Made by a program: the position numbers and the translations under genes
Assembly: GCA_030159075.1 (NCBI GenBank)
Contig: BROG01000108.1
Coordinates: forward strand, 1,279,501-1,343,500
Reading direction: 5' to 3'
DNA length: 64,000 nucleotides
From: Atrina japonica
Taxonomy: Eukaryota; Mollusca; Bivalvia; Pterioida; Pinnidae
Part shown: in pieces, positions 45,531 through 64,000 of the stretch
How the letters are laid out: the number at the start of each line of letters is the position of its first letter
Position numbering within the stretch: position 1 is the stretch's first letter
Notes under the pieces: model-generated
What the model saw: only the letters and a program-made list of their open reading frames with translations
What the model was told of the DNA's origin: nothing
The model's database searches: none

Positions 45531-46524
45531 ATACGCAATTACTTTGTTAATTCATCGTCATTATGTTGTAAATATCGCTTGTATTGTAACACAATTAGTA
45601 CCATGAACCTTGACGAATCATTAAAACTCTGTATTATTGATCAAGAACAAATGAGATGTCACAACATAGACAGCATTACAATCACCACGATATAACCGCT
45701 GACCAGATGTCATTTTGATCATTATTCAAAATACTGCAGAATTCGCTAAATTTGACAAATTATTGGAACTCTGACCGATCGATCATTGCGATCGCCACGA
45801 CATAACCGATCGCCACGACATAACCGCTGACCAGATGACGTTTTAACCATTATTCAAAACACTGGAATTGTAAACAAAACATTACCCGAGGATAAATTTG
45901 GTGTATTTCTGACCAAAGCAAATTTTATTACCGGTAATTAAAACAATGATTAAAGTAACTCGCCTGGAGGATAACAACTGTTGCACTAGAGAGAAGTTCT
46001 ATAAAAACAGAAGCAGAAGAAGTGATCACGAAGAAGAAGGGGGATCACGAAGAAGGCAGACCCGTACCAACTGGAGTGAGCAATTACCATCCGCATCTCC
46101 AGACTGCCAAAAACTTTTACTATCTTGAAGCTGGTGTGGGAACCTGGCTGTATTTTAGTGATTTGTATAAACTAAGTTTATTCCATGGACAGTAATTTAT
46201 TCCAGAGAAATATGTTACCTGATTTTTAGTTAAAACACAATACGAAGTAATTAGATTGAAGTATTAGATTGACGTAATTGAACTTATAAGAAATAATTGA
46301 AAGTTAAATGAAAACATTTGATGTAAGCTTAAGTCATTTAATTAATTATTTTTTAAGAACTAAAGTTTGTTAACCTGATCTTTTTCCTAGTTGTCAGAAC
46401 CAATAATTAATAAAAGTATTATTCGTGTGTATTTATACGATCTCTGTTTTTATTTTACTTTAGTTATTAAACAATTGTGTCACAGTATTCCTGTTTCCAT
46501 GCATCTGTTTCAGCATGCATACTC
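45531..46524. other. No gene; small duplication at 45690-45870
   Basis: ATAACCGCTGACCAGATG and ATTATTCAAAA blocks occur twice, and GATCGCCACGACATAACC occurs twice in tandem. A 60-residue basic frame at 45946-46128 has no family signature. Confidence 0.5.
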
Positions 46525-46880
46525 AAGACTCGCCTAAGTTTTTTTTTAATAAAAATGTACAACTGTAAATTGTAAATAATGTTTTAAATTATTGATCATT
46601 TGAAGAAAACATCAGATATAAAATTATTCGCCTAAGTTTTTTTTCATTGCTTAATAAACAACAACTGTATAAGCAAATAAAAATAAGCTTGTCATACAAA
46701 ACGACTGTAAATTGTAAATTAATGTTTTTAAGAATTATTGATCATTTGAATTCGCGAAAACATCAATATCGCAAAAGCTTATTCATCGCGTATTACATTC
46801 TTCATTTATATTTATTTTTTCGAACTCGTGTATCGCGAAAATAAAGTCCCGCGAAATTATCGGATTTACGGTATGGCAGA
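46525..46880. repeat. Direct duplication and CGCGAAA-rich segment
   Basis: TCGCCTAAGTTTTTTTT, AACTGTAAATTGTAAAT and ATTGATCATTTGAA occur in the same order at 46532-46605 and 46629-46752. 46750-46870 has repeated TCGCGAAAA/TTCGCGA words of a MITE type that also appears as an insertion at 55566-55759. Confidence 0.55.
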
Positions 46881-47584
46881 TCATGTGATCTATTATCTCC
46901 TACAACACAGCATAATGCCATATGTTTATAAATAAACGTCATTTCCCCATTACTTTCTGTGTAAAACGATCTTTTTGAAATAGTTTTCAGTGACATCATT
47001 TTAAGTCTTCTTTTTTAAAATTTATGATAATTATATCTAAATACATACAGATTGACCTCCAAACATTTGTATATAGACCCGAATGTTAATAAGGAAATTA
47101 CATTCATTCTTGCTTGGCGAATTTTGCAACATCTTTACTTCCTTGTTCTTAGTAATTCACTCAACAAAATAAAAACTTGTTGTAAAGAAAATATGTTGTA
47201 TCTTGAAAATTTTAATATTACAGAATAATCAGTGATTTTTTTAGAAGAAACTATATGGATTAAGCTCTAAGAGAATGAAATTTAAAAGAAATCTGTCACA
47301 AAACAAAGCCAGTAGAATCGTTCATAAACTTGCGACACTATACACTATCTATAGTCCACTAGCCTTCTCTTGATTTATAAATACGCATATATGTTCTTGA
47401 TAAAGCTCGTGTTATACATTTCCTTGTGAAATGCTCTTGTCAATATTTCTATAATTTATTCATTTCCCAAACGATTTTATATTAACTCATATATGTCCTT
47501 ATCATGCACATATAAATATTTGCATAGTTATATATGAAAAGCAATACCTAATAAGATAAAAGACGAATAATTTATTGATTTAGA
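46881..47584. other. No gene recognised
   Basis: AT-rich, nothing supported. Confidence 0.45.
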
Positions 47585-47835
47585 TCACCTATATAATAGG
47601 AGAAAGATGGAAATGCAATGGGTATATTAAAATGACAGTGATTTTATCAATATTTCCGTGAAAAAAGTTAATACATAGCTATATACATGGCTAGATTAAA
47701 ATGACAGTGATTTTATCAATATTTTCGTGAAAAAAGTTTATACATAGCAAGGAAAAATATATACAGTGCAACCTCGTTATTACGAACACCTGACTAACTC
47801 GTATTGCACTGATTACAAGAGGGCCTTTTGAGTGT
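47585..47835. repeat. ~75 bp tandem duplication and a pogo-like terminus
   Basis: ATTAAAATGACAGTGATTTT, ATCAATATTTYCGTGAAAAA and TACATAGC occur twice at 47625-47750. TACAGTGCAACCTCGTTATT at 47764 is a pogo-like terminal sequence. Confidence 0.65.
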
Positions 47836-47925
47836 GCATCTTGACTTATTTAATATTTCTTTATAAAGTGTAAGATATATAGTTTATATGATCTTAAATT
47901 TGAGCTGATCTTTAGGCAAGGTTCC

Positions 47926-47927
<2 letters not shown>

Positions 47928-47956
<29 letters not shown>

Positions 47957-48506
47957 GTGTGTGTGTCTGTGTGTGTGGTCCGTGTGTATATGTGTGTGGG
48001 GGCGGTGTGGGGGTGTGTGGTGTGTGTGTATATATGTGGTAAATAAAAAAATGGAGTAGAAAATTATCGGATTTCAAAGTCTGTTCAACCCTGTTAATTG
48101 TGAATACTTAAGTGTTCGTCTCATTTTAAAACCACAATACCAATTCCTACTTTAAGAATATTTTGATGTTATAAATTTGATGAAGTAAATATCATGCGTA
48201 TATATCAATTGCAGATACGTATACGCCAGATCTTTCAAGAAAATATGCTATATCAACTTCAATAACAAGAGGCCTTAGGGACCTTAATTTAATTTGGTCA
48301 ACATTGCAGAAGTAAAAAACGTCTAAAAGTTGATAAAACTGATATTTTCTATTTATTAAGAATATTTTAAAATATATTCCAAGTTTTGAACCCTTTTAAC
48401 CCCGATGGGTCCTAAAAATTTATGAATTACTTAGGTACCTGTGACCTTGACCTTTGATCCAAGACCTTGAAACTTAGTCACAATGATCTTGAAATAATCC
48501 CTTACG

Positions 48507-48586
<80 letters not shown>
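47928..48586. repeat. (TA)n/(TG)n tracts with unassigned sequence between
   Basis: (TA)n 47928-47953 followed by TG-rich sequence to 48030; (TA)n at 48511-48586. No coding motif between them. Confidence 0.9.
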
Positions 48587-48590
<4 letters not shown>

Positions 48591-49200
48591 ACATTGTCAG
48601 TTTTGACATAATGTCACTTGTATAAAACCATACCATATGTCATTTGAAAAGCTCGGTAAGAGCTCATTCATGATAAGATTACAACTTAATTCGCAAACCA
48701 TGTAGATCTTGTCTTTACAATAATATATACCAAATTTGAAAGAAAATTTATCATTGATTTATGAGAAGAAGATTCTAAAGATTACCAAGATTTTACCCTC
48801 TTGGAGACCCTAGAAGTACTACCCCCCTTTTTTGTAAACATGAAATCCTTTCCCAGGACAAAATTCCTTGTCGGTTGAAATTTGACCAGTGGTTCGTGAG
48901 AAAAAGCCGACTAAACGGAAAAGTAAACGGACGGACGACGGACATTTGGCCATAGCAATAGCTCACTTGACGCTATGGGCCAGGTGAAAATTGCAATCAT
49001 TATATAACACAAAACAGTACAACAGCTGTTAAGTCCGTGTATATTGTTGTTATTTAGCTCATCAATTTAAAACTTATCCCATCAAGCCGATATCGTTGAT
49101 TTAAGTGGTGTTAATTTCAAGGTTTTAACTAATAATAACAATACAATGCATGTAATGAGACAGATGAAATAACAAAATGATCAATATGTCGAGACATAGA
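48587..49200. other. No gene recognised
   Basis: TTGACATAATGTCACTTG and AAAAGTAAACGGACGGACGA-type sequence; the latter resembles generic invertebrate repeats but was not classified. Confidence 0.4.
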
Positions 49201-50072
49201 GTTATGTAAAAATCGCAGATACCAAAGTATTAATCTTCTGGGTGTCTAGGATACAATATACAAATCTGGTGAATATTGGACAAACACGGACCTCTGGAAA
49301 TCTAGAGGTAGGATAAGGTGTCATGGAGAAGTAAGCATCCCAGTGCTACAGACGACTCAACAACAGCTATCTAACAGGTAACTCAACATATCATTTAGTG
49401 AAACAGAGTAATCGCAAACAAGGTCCTTATACCGACCGAAAAATTTGCGGAACGTTGACATCAAAAGCAATTTTCGATATCCCTGTGACAATAACTTGTC
49501 AGTTAGTACTTTATCTCTGTATATGAAATGTTCATATGGTGAACACGCCCTGGCATATCTGATCATTTATGAAATATAAACGGCATATGCAGGCGATATC
49601 GGGATAATACTACTTAAAAATGGAAAACTGACGATTGGGAAGCCGAAGTCGTTGTGTTTGTCATATATCCTGGTTATTTTCCTGTCCGTGTTTATAGAAA
49701 ATAAAATGTCCAAATACGAAGTGTGTGTGCTTGATTCTGTTGCATCTTTAATTTCTAGTTCGTTGGGATATTTCACATTGACATATTATGAAAACTGTCA
49801 TTATTAGTTGACAAAACCTCGTCGATATACCGAGATGCCAAATAAAAGGCCACCGCTAGCTTTTTCGTTTTCTGATTCAGAAGCTTCTGAATGAATTTTG
49901 CTTCAAATGAATAAAGGAACAGGTCAGCCAATAAAGGGGCACAATTGATTCTCATGGGAATGCCGACAGTTTGCTGATAGAACTGGTCTCCGAATATTAC
50001 AAATATATTGTCTATTAGAAATTCTAGCATCCGTTTTATATCAACTTCAGTGAATTTATGTATAATTACCAA
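49200..50072 (-). mobile_element. Penelope-like element reverse transcriptase, decayed, with 3' module
   Basis: Minus strand, three consecutive frames. 50072-49773: VDIKRMLEFLIDNIFVIFG, then TVGIPMRINCAPLLADLFLY and the palm box RYIDEVLS (usual DD replaced by DE; the usual MGTNC replaced by MRINC). 49776-49567: YPNELEIKDATESSTHTSYL, IYDKHNDFGFPIVSFPFLS. 49566-49357: MIRYARACSPYE, FRKFFGRYKDLVCDY. The 3' module follows at 49345-49205. Frame breaks and palm changes mean it is dead. The 5' side is cut by a SINE at 50082. It is the longest RT stretch of this family in the window. Confidence 0.75.
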
Positions 50073-50081
50073 GTATCAATA

Positions 50082-50357
50082 GAGCCGACCTGGCTCAGTC
50101 GGTAGTGTGCTAGACTCTCGATCGTGAGTTCAAGTCAGCCATTGACAGTTCGGATTCATGTCTTTCGGATGAGAGAGTAAAAACTGAGGTGCCGTGTCAC
50201 AGTAGATGTCGGTATGTTAAAGAACCCTCACTGCTCACTGGTCGTAAGTGCCGATCATAAGTCAAAATTTGAAGCCCTTTACTAGTATTTGGTGAGGTCT
50301 CTGTGAGTGAAAAATTCTTGATTTGGACGTTAAACAACAATACAACAACAACAACCA
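50082..50357 (+). mobile_element. SINE family A, full length
   Basis: Head with A box TGGCTCAGTCGG and B box GAGTTCAAGTC, body GTGCCGTGTCACAGTAGATG and TTAAAGAACCCTCACTGCTC, tail GGACGTTAAACAACAATACA. ACCAAGTA occurs on both sides (about 50068-50075 and 50354-50361), a probable short target duplication. It interrupts the PLE RT. Confidence 0.88.
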
Positions 50358-50607
50358 AGTACTTGTATCAATATATATCAAAATACAGATTTATTTGTTT
50401 CTTTTTGACGAATTTTCTCCGACACATTATGCCCCGTGCAAGACGAAAAATATATGCATATCTTATTTAATTATTCCAAGATTTTCAATTGTCAAGTTGA
50501 ATATCTATATATATATATATGTATATATATAAAATATATATTATATAATATATTTATATATATAATTATCCACACGGCGAAGTAGATATAAATTGTTCAA
50601 TAAATGT

Positions 50608-50652
<45 letters not shown>

Positions 50653-50680
50653 ATATGTATGTAAGAAAATCAATAAAAAT
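50358..50680. repeat. (TA)n tracts
   Basis: TA-rich runs at about 50503-50570 and 50613-50657. No gene. Confidence 0.85.
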
Positions 50681-53282
50681 TAGAAATGAAAACAGAAACA
50701 ACTACAGTAAAGAAGGAAATCGATTGCTTTTACAACAGTTTTTATTATGTTGTAGAGACATTCATTGTAATAATTCATGAAATTAATTCAATTTGTAAAA
50801 AATTTAATTTATTGATATATTGGTTCCAAATATTTGTGTTCAAGAAGAACAATAGTAATATGATATATAATTTGATAAAGAAAGCGTGACTGAGCAAGGG
50901 AAATAACTTGATCAAACCATATGAATTGATGTGATTTCTCAATAATTTAATGAATCAATAAATAACAGTGATTGATATATCATTAAACATGTTATCAACA
51001 ACATGAAAAATACTTGTGCTATGTATAGAACACAGGAGAGAATTATTAGCAATTACAAGTAAAGGATCACCATGAAATTATAAATCCTTGAGATAAATAT
51101 AAAACACAGAAGAGGATAATCCATTTCAAAAAACAGCACCATAATATTACAAATGCTTGCGATATATATTTTTTTGTGTTTGTATGTATATATATAAAAA
51201 CAACGGAGGGGATAAACCATTACAAATAAATAGCACCATAATATATCAAATCTTTAAACTTATGTTTTCAATTATCATTTGATAAGTTAAACAGAATGAC
51301 AACCAACTGAACAAAATTACAAATAATAGAAAATGTATGTTATTCGATATTTTTCTGTATAGGTTTAATTACGTTTATGTTAGGAATTCCCCAGGCATCT
51401 TAGATTATAGAACTTTTTTTCGTTTTTATTTGGCACACTTTTTTTTCAAACAATGCAATGCAAGACATCTTTTCAATTAACAAAAATATTTTATGATAGA
51501 TATAGAAATGAACAAAATTTCATTTATGATCAATTACATCAATATGTATTTTTCATATGCAAAATATGTCTGCTAACACACACTCGCACATACACACGCG
51601 AAAAACAATAAAAACAAGTTTATACATCTGTTGGTATTTTGAATGTATCACTTAATAATAAAAATATCTAAACATCTTTAAAAAAAAAAAAAGAAAGTAA
51701 GACAAAGGAATATCATTTCATCAAATTTTCACCAATTTGGATTGTTGCTGTATACCAATGAGATTGCAGATAAATTTGATTATGACCAACATACAGCAAT
51801 ATATTTCAGAGTTATGAGACTTGGAATCCACTGTGAATTATTAAATTCATTGTGGCATGGCGTTTCTAAATATATCTTGTTTGATAAATGGAATTAATGC
51901 TTTAGAATAGTTTCAGATATAATGTACTGACATTCAAAAGGCTACCAGAGCGAAATACACCAAAACATGATGTTACAACACAAGAAAACAACAACCAGTT
52001 ATACAACAAGTTATGTATGATATGCATGAATAGAACTGTATAATGGAAAATTTATACGAAAATCATTTTGACAAAAATATGCTCTTTGCATCATATAGTT
52101 ATCTGAAAAAAGAAATCACCAGTTTATTGTACATTGTCTTAAATAGAAAAAAAATGTGAAACAGATTGCCAATTCTGAGCTTGTATAGTTATTTCTCAGA
52201 AAAATCATTTTCATTTTTTTCCACTTTTGTTTATCTCTGTAATACCATACAGTTATCTAAGACAATGAAATATATAAGATGAATTTCATTTTACCATGAA
52301 TTTTAAGTTATTAAATAATATTGATCTATTGTACGGAAATAGTAGTCTTTCATATATGGAAAAAAACATATTTTTAATTGTGTCCAAGAACAGAGTTAAG
52401 CGATTCACAATTCTCCGACTATTATGTCGAGTTGTATAGGAAATTGTCACTACATATTCTCAACTCATTTTATTATTGTATGAAAAACTTATGTACACCT
52501 TTTTTTGATGGTTTTTTGCCTCATTTGTATTGAGCCAACTTTTGGTTGTACCTCTCTGACTTAATCTGTCTTATCATCGATGATGTTCACTTTATTGTCT
52601 TTAAATATCATTACATGCAATGTTCGCCATTTGTTTTTCAATCTTTGGAATCATCTGAAAATAAATAAAATCTTCAAATTTCTTGTCTCCTTTTTCTCCT
52701 ATACCTTCTTTTCTAACACAGGCCATGAAGATTTTATAATGCATTGGAAAAGGGAATGAATTCATATAACAGACTTGAATTTTTTTTATCCCTAATTGTA
52801 TTGCATAACTTGTTTATATGTAACAATTTCAATCTCGAATAAAATACTGTTTAAACCAAAATTAACAATATGAGTTTGTGAAACAATCACAATTGAATAA
52901 AACAGTGTCGCCATTTTAAACCAGCAACAAAATAATAACCTTCATTTTCTTTCATTTTCAATTCATCAACCCCTGAAAAACAATGGACTCTTCTGTAAAT
53001 CAATAACTTTGACCAGTCTGAATGTGTCTTTAGGGGTGAATGAGCTGAGTCAAAAAATGTTCAAATACCTTCAAAAACAAACAAAATATTTAACAAAGAT
53101 TAGACTAGTAAAACTTCTATACATATCACCATCTGAAAAAGTACATTCTGTAGCCAGTAAATATTTTCTCTGATTACTAAATCAATCGATATAGAATGAA
53201 GGTTCTGATTATCAGACATAATTCATTTTGCATTGAAAACAGGTTTTTCAGCACAAAGAAAAAAAATTTTTGAAAGCTGTGA
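50681..53282. other. No coding sequence; includes the 3' UTR side of EHHADH
   Basis: This lies downstream of the EHHADH stop on the minus strand, so its upper part should be 3' UTR. Minus-strand AATAAA words occur, for example near 52585 and 52475, but the true polyadenylation site cannot be chosen. 52965-53050 is a reverse copy of the TTCACCCCTAA repeat. Confidence 0.5.
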
Positions 53283-63649
<10,367 letters not shown>

Positions 63650-64000
63650 CTGAAAAATAATTTGCACATGTCCAAGTGTTGTTTTAATGGGTCTGTTTTC
63701 AGTTTAACACTGGTTCGCATAAAAAAATTATTCATTATAATTGAAAAATCTGAAAAACAATTTCAAAATCAAACACATGCATCAATCATAGCTGTTTATA
63801 TATTTATTGCCAAATTATTTTTGTTATGTGGGCATATCACCAGCTTTAGGTGACTTCCACTAATTTTTATCTGTGCTATCAGGAATTAATATCATCAACA
63901 TGTGGGTCTGATAAAAGGACCCATTTCCAGTGCAAAATTTCCCAACTATATTCACTGTACAGCTCACATTCAGTATGCCGACAAAGGAGAATCTCACATG
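63650..64000. other. Intron sequence upstream of the first visible EHHADH exon
   Basis: No exon of the hydratase half or the NAD-binding start could be recognised here, so the 5' exons must lie beyond the window. Confidence 0.6.

Noticed and set aside
45946..46128. Basic 60-residue plus-strand frame
   Set aside because: Low-complexity composition and no flanking gene structure.

Overview
This looks like nuclear DNA of an invertebrate animal, most likely a marine bivalve mollusc. The grounds are the AT-rich, repeat-saturated sequence, a spliced gene with GT-AG introns, glycosyltransferase families typical of molluscs, and many copies of a tRNA-derived SINE whose tail carries the motif AACGTCCCACTCAAGAAT, which I associate with bivalve genomes. 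The species cannot be named from the sequence. Host coding content is small, and most of the window is transposable elements, their relics, minisatellites and microsatellites.

Three host loci are supported, all on the minus strand. (1) 10569-11741 is a single-exon type II membrane protein of the DUF1647 glycosyltransferase-like family. (2) 24627-27897 is an intronless glycosyltransferase family 92 locus with a signal anchor and two GT92 domains. A ~980 bp stretch is almost identical between the two domains while their flanks have diverged, and the first copy carries four +1 indels. (3) 53283-63649 holds the last eight coding exons of the peroxisomal bifunctional enzyme EHHADH. They join in frame to 302 residues, contain the His-Glu pair and Asn of 3-hydroxyacyl-CoA dehydrogenase, and end in the peroxisomal signal SKL. 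The 5' exons lie beyond position 64000.

Mobile elements by region. 0.5-16.5 kb: SINEs, Penelope-like element (PLE) fragments, a 43 bp minisatellite (4.2-5.0 kb), a ~30 bp minisatellite (9.4-10.3 kb), TTAA-flanked MITEs and a foldback element made of GATATC palindromes. 16.6-19.5 kb: two opposed LINE fragments and a foldback MITE. 28.4-45 kb: foldback elements, a Tc1-like transposase relic, PLE relics, paired CT/GA tracts and five hammerhead-ribozyme-like motifs. 49.2-50.4 kb: a decayed PLE reverse transcriptase interrupted by a SINE. The EHHADH introns hold a SINE with target duplications, a pogo-like MITE, a nested MITE, a long hairpin, a 29 bp minisatellite and tRNA-like SINE heads.

The most interesting signal is the ribozyme family. 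Five dispersed copies have the order stem I, CTGATGA, stem II, GAAAC, GATC, GTC, stem I. One stem II shows a compensatory base-pair change, and three copies have a self-complementary stem III that would suit a double hammerhead. They occur among PLE reverse-transcriptase and 3'-end relics, as expected for PLE pseudo-LTRs or the related retrozymes. Two copies face inward in a ~0.8 kb inverted composite, and another has a SINE inserted 5 nt after its predicted cleavage site.
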